DNA of 64,000 bases from an uncultured Bacilli bacterium. Lineage in GTDB: Bacteria; Bacillota_I; Bacilli_A; RF39; UBA660. The stretch covers positions 1 to 64,000 of the forward strand of contig CAKPHO010000004.1 of assembly GCA_934162195.1 (NCBI GenBank), read 5' to 3'. The translations under genes and the position numbers were made by a program. Each line of letters opens with the position of its first letter. Positions within the stretch are counted from its first letter, which is position 1. Positions 17,187 to 25,346 of the stretch are shown here, piece after piece. The notes below the pieces were generated by a model that worked only from the letters and a program-made list of their open reading frames with translations, was not told the DNA's origin and searched no databases.

Positions 17187-17215
17187 AGAATACCTCTATA
17201 AGGAGGAATTGTCAA
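17187..17215 (-). promoter_or_regulatory. Sigma-A promoter of pilin-like gene 2
   Basis: Minus strand -35 TTGACA (17215-17210), 17-base spacer, -10 TATTCT (17192-17187), with TAGGAGGAG before the ATG. Confidence 0.78.
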
Positions 17216-17220
17216 TTATT

Positions 17221-17367
17221 TTATTTTAAATCAGCCATTACTATTTCATTATTTTTAATATTTTCTTTCCTATCTAATCTAACCGTAATAGAAGAATCAA
17301 CAAATACAATCCCTAACATTAATACTACAAACCCTATAACAATTTTACTTTTTAACATTTCTTTCAT
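17221..17367 (-). CDS. 48-residue single-pass membrane peptide, SOS-controlled, divergent from lexA
   Basis: A small gene read directly from the sequence: MKEMLKSKIVIGFVVLMLG starts it and the chain ends VMADLK. One membrane helix (about 9-24) is followed by a charged extracytoplasmic tail (SSITVRLDRKENIKNNE). GAGGGAGGAATT lies before the ATG at 17367. Its promoter TTGACA-17-TAATAT carries the LexA box CGAACATTGGTTCG exactly between the two hexamers. Position opposite lexA is that of the SOS division inhibitor yneA in Bacillus and sosA in Staphylococcus, which also encode small single-pass proteins, but there is no LysM domain and no clear sequence match. A SOS division-inhibitor-like role is an inference. 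Confidence 0.75.
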   Translation of the reverse strand: MKEMLKSKIVIGFVVLMLGIVFVDSSITVRLDRKENIKNNEIVMADLK

Positions 17368-17392
17368 CTTAATTCCTCCCTCATCTGTTTAT

Positions 17393-17421
17393 ATATTATC
17401 ACGAACATTGGTTCGTGTCAA
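17393..17421 (-). promoter_or_regulatory. Promoter of the small SOS gene with embedded LexA box
   Basis: Minus strand -35 TTGACA (17421-17416), 17-base spacer, -10 TAATAT (17398-17393). The spacer contains the palindrome CGAACATTGGTTCG (17402-17415), a close match to the Firmicute LexA box CGAAC-N4-GTTCG, so LexA binding would block RNA polymerase. Confidence 0.85.
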
Positions 17422-17430
17422 TATCTTTTA

Positions 17431-17470
17431 CAAACAAATGTTTGACTTTTTTAAAAAGGTTTGTTATAAT
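17431..17470 (+). promoter_or_regulatory. lexA promoter with second LexA box
   Basis: Plus strand box CAAACAAATGTTTG (17431-17444) overlaps the -35 TTGACT (17442-17447); the -10 TATAAT is at 17465-17470 with a 17-base spacer. This box is weaker than the one at 17402-17415, as expected for autoregulation of lexA. Confidence 0.85.
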
Positions 17471-17497
17471 GTAAACGGAAAGTAAAAAGGAGGAAAA

Positions 17498-18115
17498 ATG
17501 GAAGAATTAACTAAAAGACAAAATGAAATCTTAACTTATATAAAAAAATTTATTGTTTCTAATGGTTATCCACCTACGGTAAGAGAAATTGGTGAAGCCT
17601 TAGATGTATCTAGCCCTGCTACTATACATGCCCACTTACAAAATTTGGAAGAAAAAGGTTGGATAAAAAAACAAGGTAGTAAAAACAGAGCTATCGAACT
17701 ACTTGTAGAAAATGAGTTTGAACCAAAAAATGAAAATGTTGTAGAAGTTCCTTTGCTCGGAAAAATAACAGCTGGTAGCCCAATTGAAGCAATTGAACAA
17801 CCTGATGAATACTTCTCATTACCTACATATCTATTACCTAATGACAAAGATGTCTTTACATTAAAAGTTAGTGGTAATAGTATGATTAATGCAGGAATAT
17901 TTGATGGTGATATTGTTATTGTAGAAAAAAAGAATACAGCTCGTAATGGAGAAATAGTTGTAGCTATGACAGATGAAAATGAAGTAACATTAAAAACTTT
18001 TTATAAGGAATCTAATTATTTTAGATTACAACCGGAAAATGATACCATGGATCCTATTATTTTAAATAATGTTACTATTTTAGGAAAAGCTATTGGATTA
18101 TATCGTAAATTTTAA
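17498..18115 (+). CDS. lexA: SOS repressor LexA
   Basis: 205 residues. N-terminal winged helix-turn-helix: LTKRQNEILTYIKKFIVSNGYPPTVREIGEALDVSSPATIHAHLQNLEEKGW. The C-terminal self-cleaving protease has the Ala-Gly cleavage site GKITAGSPIEA, catalytic Ser in VSGNSMINAGIFDGD and catalytic Lys in NEVTLKTFYKE. RecA filaments trigger cleavage and derepress SOS genes. AAGGAGG precedes the ATG. Two LexA boxes lie in the divergent region, so it controls itself and the small membrane peptide gene. The 3' terminator is shared with the convergent pilin-like gene. Confidence 0.96.
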   Translation: MEELTKRQNEILTYIKKFIVSNGYPPTVREIGEALDVSSPATIHAHLQNLEEKGWIKKQGSKNRAIELLVENEFEPKNENVVEVPLLGKITAGSPIEAIEQPDEYFSLPTYLLPNDKDVFTLKVSGNSMINAGIFDGDIVIVEKKNTARNGEIVVAMTDENEVTLKTFYKESNYFRLQPENDTMDPIILNNVTILGKAIGLYRKF

Positions 18116-18117
18116 AA

Positions 18118-18147
18118 AAAAATATTTGCAATTAAGCAAATATTTTT
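18118..18147. terminator. Bidirectional terminator between lexA and pilin-like gene 5
   Basis: AAATATTTGC, AATTA, GCAAATATTT hairpin with a T run on the plus strand and an A run (T on the minus strand) on the other side. Serves both convergent genes. Confidence 0.88.
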
Positions 18148-18753
18148 TTATGCTACTTTAACAGTCTTTACTGTTATTCCGAGCTTTCCATTTCCTAGTT
18201 TACTATAATATACTTCATATACTCCCTTAACTGAAGTATCAATTGAACTTACCTCTTTACCATTGGTTATTATTTGTCTTGAAACACCATCTTTTGACTC
18301 TAATTCATAAATACTACCAACAGAAATAGTTTCATTTGAACTACCTGCTAATGTTATTATTGGTGCACCACTTACAACTTCTGACACATCAGTTAAATCA
18401 TAAATTGTTGTTTCATAACGATAATTGTTTTTATCTTTTGTAACAGTTACATAACTCTCATTAGAAATCAAATTATTAGTTTTAGGGTTTTTAACATTTA
18501 TCTGCATTATTCCAGCCGCTTTAATATCACCAAATTTTATTTGTATAGAATTTCCCTCTTCTGCTGGTAATTTATCTGTATTCATTTCCAAATAATCTTT
18601 GGCATGTCCTTCTATCTGTTTTACCAAGACATTATAAACTTTATCTTCATTTTCAGCTAAAGTATTTTGAATTACGGGTGTAACAATAGTTGCTATAATA
18701 CCTAGTACAACAATTATTCCTAATAATTCAATTAAAGTAAAACCCTTTTTCAT
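18148..18753 (-). CDS. Pilin-like protein 5 with Ig-like C-terminal domain
   Basis: 201 residues. Leader MKKG precedes FTLIELLGIIVVLGIIATIV, with the usual Gly before the cut. The helix continues QNTLAENEDKVYNVLVKQIEGHAKDYLE. The C-terminal part (GAPIITLAGSSNETISVGSIYELES ... DTSVKGVYEVYYS) matches a bacterial Ig-like (DUF5011-type) module. It belongs to a different branch from the four long pilin-like genes. GGTGATGAT before the ATG at 18753 sets the start; twelve upstream codons are rejected. Expected to be secreted or membrane-held. Confidence 0.8.
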   Translation of the reverse strand: MKKGFTLIELLGIIVVLGIIATIVTPVIQNTLAENEDKVYNVLVKQIEGHAKDYLEMNTDKLPAEEGNSIQIKFGDIKAAGIMQINVKNPKTNNLISNESYVTVTKDKNNYRYETTIYDLTDVSEVVSGAPIITLAGSSNETISVGSIYELESKDGVSRQIITNGKEVSSIDTSVKGVYEVYYSKLGNGKLGITVKTVKVA

Positions 18754-18776
18754 ATCATCACCATCTATATTATAGC

Positions 18777-18803
18777 AAAAAAAGTTCACAATAGTAAACT
18801 TTT
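18777..18803 (-). terminator. Terminator of cvpA-trxA
   Basis: Minus strand AAGTTTAC, TATT, GTGAACTT (one G-T pair) followed by T residues, just beyond the trxA stop. Confidence 0.75.
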
Positions 18804-19103
18804 TTATTTATTTTCTAAAATCCATTCTTCCAAAACTTCTTTTGGCATAAATCCACTCTGTTTATTTTTTAGATCTCCATTACTAAATATCATTAGTGTA
18901 GGAACACTCATTATAGCATATTTACGTGCTAAATCTGGACACTCGTCTACATCTATTTTCACTACATCAATGTTTTCCAAACTCTCTAAGACTGGACCTA
19001 ACATTTTACATGGGCCACACCAAGTAGCAAAAAAATCAACCAAAACTAAATCTTTATTAATTAAACTTTCAAAATTTTTTTCATTGCCATGAATAACGCT
19101 CAT
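18804..19103 (-). CDS. trxA: Thioredoxin
   Basis: 99 residues with the full thioredoxin fold: VLVDFFATWCGPCKMLGPVLE holds the redox pair WCGPC, and MSVPTLMIFSNGDL holds the cis-Pro loop. It reduces cytosolic disulfides and ribonucleotide reductase with thioredoxin reductase. No signal peptide. It starts one base after the cvpA stop, so the two genes are cotranscribed. Complete and unremarkable apart from the short N-terminus. Confidence 0.94.
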   Translation of the reverse strand: MSVIHGNEKNFESLINKDLVLVDFFATWCGPCKMLGPVLESLENIDVVKIDVDECPDLARKYAIMSVPTLMIFSNGDLKNKQSGFMPKEVLEEWILENK

Positions 19104-19104
19104 A

Positions 19105-19824
19105 CTAATCCTCCCTATATTTCATAAGTATTTCTTCGACATTATTTATTTGTAGTTTACCTTTTTCAACCAATTTATCTATTGAAGAAACTTTTACTAC
19201 ATCATATTTTAAGAACAAATCTAACACTTCTTTATTAAATTCTTCAGCATTTTTATTATTATCTTCATACTTTTCTTTTATACCTGCAAACTCATTTACT
19301 ACTCCCATTGTTTTTTTAGAAAAAGCAGATAATACTGGGGTATTATTTAATATTTGATTTTTCCATTTTGAATTTTCAACAAAAGAAATATTAAATATCG
19401 GTAAAGAAATAACATATAGTACAATAAATACAATGACAAATGCCTCTACAGCCCCTACTACTGCACCCATTATCTTTGATGGTATTCCTAAAATAATAGT
19501 CATCTTTAAAAGCTTTTCAAATACAGAAGTTGCAACCATCAAGATTTTTAACGCTATTCCCAAAATGGCTAAAACAATAACAAAGGCTAAAAGTTCATAT
19601 AATGCAATATTTAAAACAGTAACACCTTTTAGTATTCCCCCAAATTTAAAGAATGGTAAATTTTCATATAAAAGAACTGATAAAGGATTTTTTAAGAAAA
19701 ATGCTAAAATAGCAATTATAATAAATCCTAAAGCAGAAACTAAAGATCTTGTGAATCCTCTTTTAAATCCAATAACTGCACCAAATAAAATAATAATTAA
19801 AATAATTATATCAACAATTTCCAT
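19105..19824 (-). CDS. CvpA-family membrane protein
   Basis: 239 residues with four predicted membrane segments (IVDIIILIIILFGAVIGFKRGFTRSL, ALGFIIIAILAFFL, LNIALYELLAFVIVLAILGIALKIL, MGAVVGAVEAFVIVFIVLYVI). GxxxGFKRGF near the N-terminus is the CvpA signature. Family members are inner-membrane proteins linked to colicin V export or envelope integrity; the Bacillus counterpart is YshB. The C-terminal cytosolic tail is charged. Upstream the divergent rnhC starts 100 bp away; downstream trxA follows without a gap. Confidence 0.88.
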   Translation of the reverse strand: MEIVDIIILIIILFGAVIGFKRGFTRSLVSALGFIIIAILAFFLKNPLSVLLYENLPFFKFGGILKGVTVLNIALYELLAFVIVLAILGIALKILMVATSVFEKLLKMTIILGIPSKIMGAVVGAVEAFVIVFIVLYVISLPIFNISFVENSKWKNQILNNTPVLSAFSKKTMGVVNEFAGIKEKYEDNNKNAEEFNKEVLDLFLKYDVVKVSSIDKLVEKGKLQINNVEEILMKYRED

Positions 19825-19924
19825 AATATTACTCTCCTAATAGAATTATATTATAAATTATTTAAAAAATAAAGTAATTTTATTTTTTTTATGATAAAAT
19901 AAGACTAGTGATGGAGGTTTATCT

Positions 19925-20884
19925 ATGGAAAAGAATAAAGTTGGAGTTATAACTTTTAAAGTATGTGATAAAACACAAGAAATGATGAGTGAAGAATTAG
20001 ATTGGTGCAAAAGACCAACCACTCCTCCTTACGCTAAGTGGCAAGCTAAAGATGGAGATACGGTTATAACTTTATATGAATCAGGTAAGGTTGTTTTTCA
20101 GGGAAAAGATGCAGATTTAGCTAGTGATTTTTGGATTACAACTGAAAAAATTAATAGTGGTAAAGTAGATGTTAAAAACAGTGCTAATAAAGAAAAAAAA
20201 GAAAAATTAGAATATATTGATCCTAAAATATATCATGCTAATACAATTGGTTCAGACGAAGTCGGTACTGGAGATTACTTTGGTCCTATCGTTGTAACAG
20301 CAACATATGTAGCAAAAGAAAATATCCCTTTTTTAGAGGATCTTGGTGTCAAAGATTCTAAAAAAATGACAGACGAAAAAATATTAGAAGTAGTTCCTAA
20401 AGTAATTAAAGTTATCCCCTATGAAAGTATTATTTTATCTAATAAAGAATATAATGAAAAATATGATGAAAACACTAACATGAATAAAATTAAAGCTATT
20501 ATGCATAATAAAGTCTTATTCTCTATGAGAGAAAAACAGCCAGATTATAATTATATAGTTGTGGATCAATTTGCTATGCCATATGTTTATTTTAATTATT
20601 TAAAAAGCAGTTCAAATGTTGTTAAAAATATTACATTCATGACAAAAGCTGAAGATAAGTGTTTAAGCGTTGCATGTGCTTCTATTATAAGCAGATATAT
20701 CTTCTTAAAAGAATTTGATAAATTAGGTAATAATCTTAATTTAAGTTTATTAAAAGGTGCTAGTGATAAGGTTGATGAACAAGGTGTTTTAATAGCAAAA
20801 CAATATGGAATAGATAAACTAAGCGATATTGCTAAACTTAATTTTAAAAATACAGGGAAAATAAAAGCAAAACTTGAAAACTAG
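19925..20884 (+). CDS. rnhC: Ribonuclease HIII
   Basis: 319 residues. The N-terminal TBP-like RNA/DNA-hybrid-binding domain (about 1-90, with KWQAKDGDTVITLYESGKVVFQG) is followed by the RNase H core starting NTIGSDEVGTGDYFGPIVVTA, which carries the catalytic Asp-Glu pair; DSKKMTD, VVDQFAM and TKAEDKCLSVACASIISRY are also present. It removes RNA from RNA/DNA hybrids. RNase HII is encoded at 32217, so both type 2 enzymes are present. Site GATGGAGG precedes the ATG. Confidence 0.95.
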   Translation: MEKNKVGVITFKVCDKTQEMMSEELDWCKRPTTPPYAKWQAKDGDTVITLYESGKVVFQGKDADLASDFWITTEKINSGKVDVKNSANKEKKEKLEYIDPKIYHANTIGSDEVGTGDYFGPIVVTATYVAKENIPFLEDLGVKDSKKMTDEKILEVVPKVIKVIPYESIILSNKEYNEKYDENTNMNKIKAIMHNKVLFSMREKQPDYNYIVVDQFAMPYVYFNYLKSSSNVVKNITFMTKAEDKCLSVACASIISRYIFLKEFDKLGNNLNLSLLKGASDKVDEQGVLIAKQYGIDKLSDIAKLNFKNTGKIKAKLEN

Positions 20885-20897
20885 TTTTGCTTTTTTT
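20862..20897 (+). terminator. Terminator of rnhC
   Basis: AAAAGCAAAAC, TTGAAAACTA, GTTTTGCTTTTTTT overlaps the stop codon; also readable in the other direction after mutM. Confidence 0.85.
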
Positions 20898-20901
20898 GAT
20901 A

Positions 20902-21720
20902 CTATTTTTGACAAGTAGGACAATAATATGTTCCCCTACCATTAACTGTTATTTTGATAATAGTTTCACCACAATTTGGACATTTATCACCTTCATGATT
21001 GTGAACTAATAAATTATTTTGAAATCTTCCATGTACACCCTCTGCAGATTCATAACTTCTAATTGTTGTTCCTCCTTGCTTTATAGCTTCTTCTAATATT
21101 TTTCTTGTATATTTTATGATATCATTTAAATTACTTTTTGTTAAATTAGAAGCTTGAGTTAAAGGATTTATATGACTCAAAAATAATATTTCATCAGCGT
21201 ATATATTACCTATTCCTGTTATAATCGACTGATCTAATAACAACGTTTTTATTGGTAATCTTTTACTCTTGTATTTAGATTTTAAATATTCAGAATTCAA
21301 ATTATCATCCCAAGGTTCTAAACCTAAATCTCTTAGTGGGGCAACATCATAAACATTTTCTTTTTTTACCAAGTACATTCTTCCAAATTTTCTTGTATCT
21401 TGATATCTTAATTCATTATCATCAAACTCAAAAATAACATGTTCATGTTTATTAATTTCATCCTTTTTATCTTTTATGAAGTATTTACCCTCCATTCTTA
21501 AATGGCTAACTAAATAATAATTATCAAGTTCAAACATTAGCCACTTACCTCTTCTTTTTATATCTTTTATACTTTGATTTATTATTTCCTTTTTAAATTC
21601 TGAAACACTAGGATAAGCAATAATGTTATCATATCTTACTGTAACATTAATTATCTTTTTATTTAATACCAATCTTTTTAAGGTATTTTTTACTGTTTCT
21701 ACCTCTGGTAATTCTGGCAT
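20902..21720 (-). CDS. mutM: Formamidopyrimidine-DNA glycosylase
   Basis: 272 residues. It starts with the catalytic MPELPEVETV (Pro 2 is the Schiff-base nucleophile, Glu 3 assists). The H2TH region holds LLDQSIITGIGNIYADEILF, and the C-terminal zinc finger is CPNCGETIIKITVNGRGTYYCPTCQK. It excises 8-oxoguanine and opened purines and nicks the strand. Other parts such as LVSHLRMEGKYF and RYQDTRKFGRMYLV are typical. It is 11 bases downstream of murI in the same direction. Confidence 0.95.
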   Translation of the reverse strand: MPELPEVETVKNTLKRLVLNKKIINVTVRYDNIIAYPSVSEFKKEIINQSIKDIKRRGKWLMFELDNYYLVSHLRMEGKYFIKDKKDEINKHEHVIFEFDDNELRYQDTRKFGRMYLVKKENVYDVAPLRDLGLEPWDDNLNSEYLKSKYKSKRLPIKTLLLDQSIITGIGNIYADEILFLSHINPLTQASNLTKSNLNDIIKYTRKILEEAIKQGGTTIRSYESAEGVHGRFQNNLLVHNHEGDKCPNCGETIIKITVNGRGTYYCPTCQK

Positions 21721-21731
21721 ATTATCACTTC

Positions 21732-22466
21732 CTATAAATCTAACTTCTTAATACTTATCTTTTGATTTAATATCTCACTTACTTTATCTTCTAATTCTTT
21801 ATTATAATTAGTAAAATATATATCTAAGGATTTATTTCCACTTTTTAAATAAACAGAATTAGCAAGAATAACTCCCATGTCGTAACAATTAACATCCCCT
21901 AAATAGTTTTTTATGTTTTCTGCAAGCAAAGGATAATGAGTACATCCTAAAATAATATTTTTAATTCTTTCTTTTTTTATCTCTTTTAAATATTGTTCAA
22001 TATATAAATTTTTAAATTTCGAATCTAAATCTCCTTCAATTAAAGGCACAAATTTATCACAACTAATTTCTAATACTTTTTTACAGTTTAAATTATTTTT
22101 AAATATGTGGGAATTAATTGTGTTTGGGGTTGCTAAAACAGCAATTTCATCTAAATTTAAACTATTTATTTTAGTAACTGTTGTATTAACAATACTTACG
22201 ATAGGAACTCGATATTTTTCTTTTAGTTCCTCATATATCGTTGAACTTACTGTCCCACACGCTATAAAAATAATATTAACTCCTTCTTTTATTAGATAAT
22301 CTATCATATTACTTGCGAGTAATAAAAGTTGCTCTTTTGTTTTAGTTCCATAAGGTAAGTTTTTATTATCACCTATATAAATATATTCTTCATTTGGATA
22401 CATTTTTAATAACTCTTTTAAAACATTTATTCCTCCAAGTCCCGAATCAAAAACACCAATTTTCAT
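21732..22466 (-). CDS. murI: Glutamate racemase
   Basis: 244 residues; interconverts L- and D-glutamate for peptidoglycan. N-terminal IGVFDSGLGGINVLKEL and DNKNLPYGTK bind substrate. The two catalytic cysteines lie in FIACGTVSS and ILGCTHYPLL. The first motif is usually ACNT; here it is ACGT, a small departure that should not remove the cysteine. Its presence shows the host makes a wall, unlike wall-less Mollicutes. GGGAGG precedes the ATG. mutM follows closely, suggesting a two-gene operon. Confidence 0.93.
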   Translation of the reverse strand: MKIGVFDSGLGGINVLKELLKMYPNEEYIYIGDNKNLPYGTKTKEQLLLLASNMIDYLIKEGVNIIFIACGTVSSTIYEELKEKYRVPIVSIVNTTVTKINSLNLDEIAVLATPNTINSHIFKNNLNCKKVLEISCDKFVPLIEGDLDSKFKNLYIEQYLKEIKKERIKNIILGCTHYPLLAENIKNYLGDVNCYDMGVILANSVYLKSGNKSLDIYFTNYNKELEDKVSEILNQKISIKKLDL

Positions 22467-22497
22467 ATTATGCCTCCCATATGTATTATATCATAAC

Positions 22498-22524
22498 ATA
22501 CCAAAAAAGCGATTAAAATCGCTT
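22498..22524 (-). terminator. Terminator of the serS operon
   Basis: Minus strand AAAGCGAT, TTTA-like loop, ATCGCTTT followed by T residues, immediately after the serS stop. Confidence 0.82.
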
Positions 22525-23813
22525 TATTTGATTGGAATAAGTTTTTCTTTACCACCCATGTATGGTCTTAAACTTTCAGGAACATTAACACTTCCATCTT
22601 TATTTAAATTATTTTCTAAGAAGGCAATTAACATTCTAGGTGGTGCGATTACTGTATTATTTAAAGTATGAGCAAAAGCTTTATCTCCATTTTCTTTTTT
22701 ATAACGAATTCCAAGTCTTCTAGCTTGTGCATCTGTTAAATTTGAGCAGGAACAAACCTCAAAATATTTTTGTTGACGAGGTGACCACGCTTCTATATCA
22801 CAAGAACGATATTTTAAATCTGCTAAATCTCCGCTACAGCAAACCAATTTACGAACTGGAATATCTAAACTTCTAAATAGTTCAACTGAGTAGTTCCACA
22901 TTTTGTTATACCAAGTTTCACTGTCTTCTGGTTTACATACAACAACCATTTCTTGTTTTTCAAATTGATGAATACGATATACTCCTCTTTCTTCAATTCC
23001 ATGTGCTCCTACTTCTTTTCTAAAGCAAGGTGAATAAGATGTCATTGTTATAGGTAAATCACTTTCTTTTAATATTTGATCTTTAAACTTAGCTATCATA
23101 GAATGTTCAGAAGTTCCTATTAAATATAAGTCCTCACCTTCTATTTTATACATCATATTTTCTTTTTCCTCAAATGACATTACACCATTTACCGCATCTC
23201 CATGGATCATATATGGAGGAATACAATAAGTAAATCCTTTATCAATCATAAAATCACGAGCATAAGCAAGCACTGCAGAATGAAGACGAGCTATATCTCC
23301 CATTAGATAATAAAAACCATTACCACTTACTCTTCCAGCCGCTTCTTTATCTAAACCATTAAATCTAGCCATAATATCTGAATGATATGGAATTTCAAAA
23401 TCTGGAACAATTGGTTCTCCAAAACGAGCCTCTTCAACATTTTTACTGTCATCTTCACCAATTGGAACATCATCAGCAATAATGTTTGGAATCATCATCA
23501 TTTTTTCTTTAATTAAAGAACTTATTCTTTCCTCTTCTGCTTCTAATGATTTTATTTCTTCTCCATAGTTAGCAATTTCTGCCTTTAATTTTTCTGCTTC
23601 TTCTTTTTTACCTTCACGCATAAGTGATCCAATTTCTGCACTACGACTATTCTTTAAAGCTCTTAGATTATCTCCTTTTTGTTTAGCATCTCTAAATTTT
23701 TTATCTAATTCTTCTACTTCATCGACTAAAACTAATTTTTTATCTTGAAATTTTTTTCTAATATTTTCTTTTACTAATTCTTTGTTTTCTCTTATTAAAT
23801 TAATATCTATCAT
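22524..23813 (-). CDS. serS: Seryl-tRNA synthetase
   Basis: 429 residues, class II synthetase. The N-terminal antiparallel coiled coil (about 25-110) binds the tRNA-Ser long arm. The catalytic domain has motif 2 CFRKEVGAHGIEERGVYRIHQFEKQEMV and motif 3 NNTVIAPPRMLIAFLENN, plus the serine site TSEHSM. It charges tRNA-Ser. Its ATG overlaps the TGA of the upstream gene (ATGA). Expression is placed under the serine T-box upstream of both genes. Confidence 0.96.
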   Translation of the reverse strand: MIDINLIRENKELVKENIRKKFQDKKLVLVDEVEELDKKFRDAKQKGDNLRALKNSRSAEIGSLMREGKKEEAEKLKAEIANYGEEIKSLEAEEERISSLIKEKMMMIPNIIADDVPIGEDDSKNVEEARFGEPIVPDFEIPYHSDIMARFNGLDKEAAGRVSGNGFYYLMGDIARLHSAVLAYARDFMIDKGFTYCIPPYMIHGDAVNGVMSFEEKENMMYKIEGEDLYLIGTSEHSMIAKFKDQILKESDLPITMTSYSPCFRKEVGAHGIEERGVYRIHQFEKQEMVVVCKPEDSETWYNKMWNYSVELFRSLDIPVRKLVCCSGDLADLKYRSCDIEAWSPRQQKYFEVCSCSNLTDAQARRLGIRYKKENGDKAFAHTLNNTVIAPPRMLIAFLENNLNKDGSVNVPESLRPYMGGKEKLIPIK

Positions 23814-24748
23814 AATATATCTCCTTCTTTCTTAGCTTTTTTTAATTTAACTAGTTGTGGCCCATATTTTTTATTAAGCCACTCTTGTTTTTCTTCTGAT
23901 AATTTTTTTATTCTATCATGATTAAAGTTATCTGTCATATCTGCATATTTTAATCTTATCGCGTGAATATTTCCACTATTAATAATTTTATTTATTTCTT
24001 TATCATATAATTTTAATTTTTCTTCTTCTGTTAGTTTTGACTTATCAATTTTTTCTTTTGTCACTAATTTTACGATTTCAATAACTTCTAATGGAAAACC
24101 AACATCTAATAAATCTCTATATGTAATATCTGTATCTTCTACTATATCGTGAAGTAATCCTGCAGTTTCTTCTACCTCACTATATAGTTTTTGTGATACT
24201 CTAAATAAATGTTCAAAATATGGTTGTCCGCTTTTATCTTTTATATTGTGAAATACAACATAACATATTATAAAAGCTTTACTGTACATGTCATATTCTC
24301 TTATTTGATTTAATTGATTTTCACTAAAGTACTTTAATAAATTATTTTTTTGTTTATCTATATTTAACAAATTACCTTCTATGATTATTGGTTTTAAATC
24401 TTTTACTTCATTAAATAATTGACCATAAGGTATGTTGTTATACAAATATATATCATGTTCCAACTTATGTGAATCATACATTTCTAAAAAAGTTAATCCT
24501 GTCACATAATTTTCTAATAATTTTTTATTTTCATCTCTAATTGGATTAAGGACTAATATAGCATCGCTATTTTCTATATATTTTTTAAACCTGGTACAAT
24601 AATTATTTGCAAATTTTTCCTGATCCATAATTATGAAATGTGAATCTTGTGGTGGTAAAACTTCGTAGCCTAATAATTCTAATGTTTTTTTAGTTTCAAG
24701 CTCTAACTCTCGCGAACCATTATTATTAGCAATAAATATTTTTTTCAT
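23810..24748 (-). CDS. Nucleoside deoxyribosyltransferase-like / HD (RelA/SpoT-type) fusion
   Basis: 312 residues. The N-terminal ~150 residues (KKIFIANNNGSRELELETKKTL ... CTRFKKYIENSDAILVLNP ... LEHDIYLYNNIPYG) resemble the nucleoside 2-deoxyribosyltransferase fold. The C-terminal half is an HD domain of the SpoT/Mesh1 type: GQPYFEHLFRVSQKL, AGLLHDIVEDTDIT, and HAIRLKYADMTDNFNH, giving His, His-Asp, Glu-Asp and Asp metal ligands. It may hydrolyse a nucleotide such as (p)ppGpp or a related alarmone; this is inferred. The start at 24748 follows GGAGGATTT. It overlaps serS by four bases and shares its T-box, so expression responds to uncharged tRNA-Ser. Confidence 0.78.
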   Translation of the reverse strand: MKKIFIANNNGSRELELETKKTLELLGYEVLPPQDSHFIIMDQEKFANNYCTRFKKYIENSDAILVLNPIRDENKKLLENYVTGLTFLEMYDSHKLEHDIYLYNNIPYGQLFNEVKDLKPIIIEGNLLNIDKQKNNLLKYFSENQLNQIREYDMYSKAFIICYVVFHNIKDKSGQPYFEHLFRVSQKLYSEVEETAGLLHDIVEDTDITYRDLLDVGFPLEVIEIVKLVTKEKIDKSKLTEEEKLKLYDKEINKIINSGNIHAIRLKYADMTDNFNHDRIKKLSEEKQEWLNKKYGPQLVKLKKAKKEGDIL

Positions 24749-24751
24749 AAA

Positions 24752-24950
24752 TCCTCCAAAAAAAGGATAGCACCACAAGGAGTGCGAAAAGCACGGTACC
24801 ATCCTTCTATTCTTAATTTGTATAACGGCAAGGCCGGAAATGTTTACATTCCTCTCCAGAGTAGATTCGTAAGATACAAGTATTAATTTTCACCAACCAT
24901 TAACTCTCTTAAAAATAATATCTTATTACTATTCTCTTTCTTCAATTTAT
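24752..24950 (-). promoter_or_regulatory. T-box riboswitch, serine (UCU specifier)
   Basis: The minus strand carries the T-box signatures AGAGAGTTAATGGTTGGTGAAAA split over stem I, a GAA-TCT-AC specifier loop (Ser codon UCU), and the antiterminator bulge GGATGGTACCGTGC. A terminator hairpin with GGTGCTATCCTTTTTTT follows, then GGAGGATTT and the ATG at 24748. Uncharged tRNA-Ser should favour read-through into the HD-fusion gene and serS. Confidence 0.9.
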
Positions 24951-24956
24951 AGATTT

Positions 24957-24985
24957 ATTTTAGCATTATTATTATTGTTAGTCAA
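24957..24985 (-). promoter_or_regulatory. Promoter of the serine T-box leader
   Basis: Minus strand -35 TTGACT (24985-24980), 17-base spacer, -10 TAAAAT (24962-24957), just upstream of the leader. Confidence 0.75.
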
Positions 24986-25126
24986 ATGTTTTGCAAGATT
25001 TATTTATACTTTATTCACAAGTATATGGAAATCCTGCATAATTTTCTTTAATTAAATCAAAGTTAAAACTTTAAATATACTTTTTATCACTTTTACATCA
25101 TTTTTAGAATATTCTTTTTCATGCAA
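24986..25126. other. Intergenic stretch with no clear gene
   Basis: Between the serine T-box promoter and the tRNA-Cys terminator. On the minus strand a short open tail reads DLIKENYAGFPYTCE then TAA; it has no start, ribosome site or upstream frame, so it may be the last remnant of a lost gene or chance. Nothing else is supported. Confidence 0.4.
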
Positions 25127-25150
25127 CAAAAAACCCTTATAAAAAGGGAT
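25127..25150 (-). terminator. Terminator of tRNA-Cys
   Basis: Minus strand CCCTT, TTTAT, AAGGG followed by TTTTTT, about ten bases beyond the encoded CCA. Confidence 0.8.
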
Positions 25151-25160
25151 GGTTACAATC

Positions 25161-25234
25161 TGGAGGGCCTAGTCGGATTTGAACCAACGATCAGGGAGTT
25201 GCAGTCCCACGCCTTACCACTTGGCTATAGACCC
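25161..25234 (-). tRNA. tRNA-Cys (anticodon GCA)
   Basis: 74 bases including an encoded CCA. The acceptor stem GGGTCTA pairs with TAGGCCC (one T-G pair). The anticodon arm GGGA-CTGCAAC-TCCC gives the anticodon GCA. The T arm contains GGTTCAAATCC and the D arm AGCCAAGTGGTAAGGC. All expected invariant positions are visible. A stand-alone tRNA with its own terminator, between the serine T-box operon and the LtaS-type gene. Confidence 0.94.
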
Positions 25235-25346
25235 ATCTGCGAGTACAAATTGATTATAGCAAATATTTATTTGAAATTCAATACTTTTTAATATTATATT
25301 TAAAAAAGTCCTAGAGATTACAAAAAAGAGAAAATTTTACTTTTCT

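Noticed and set aside
19433..19840. Open frame of 135 codons on the plus strand
   Set aside because: Complement of cvpA; no ribosome site or family resemblance.
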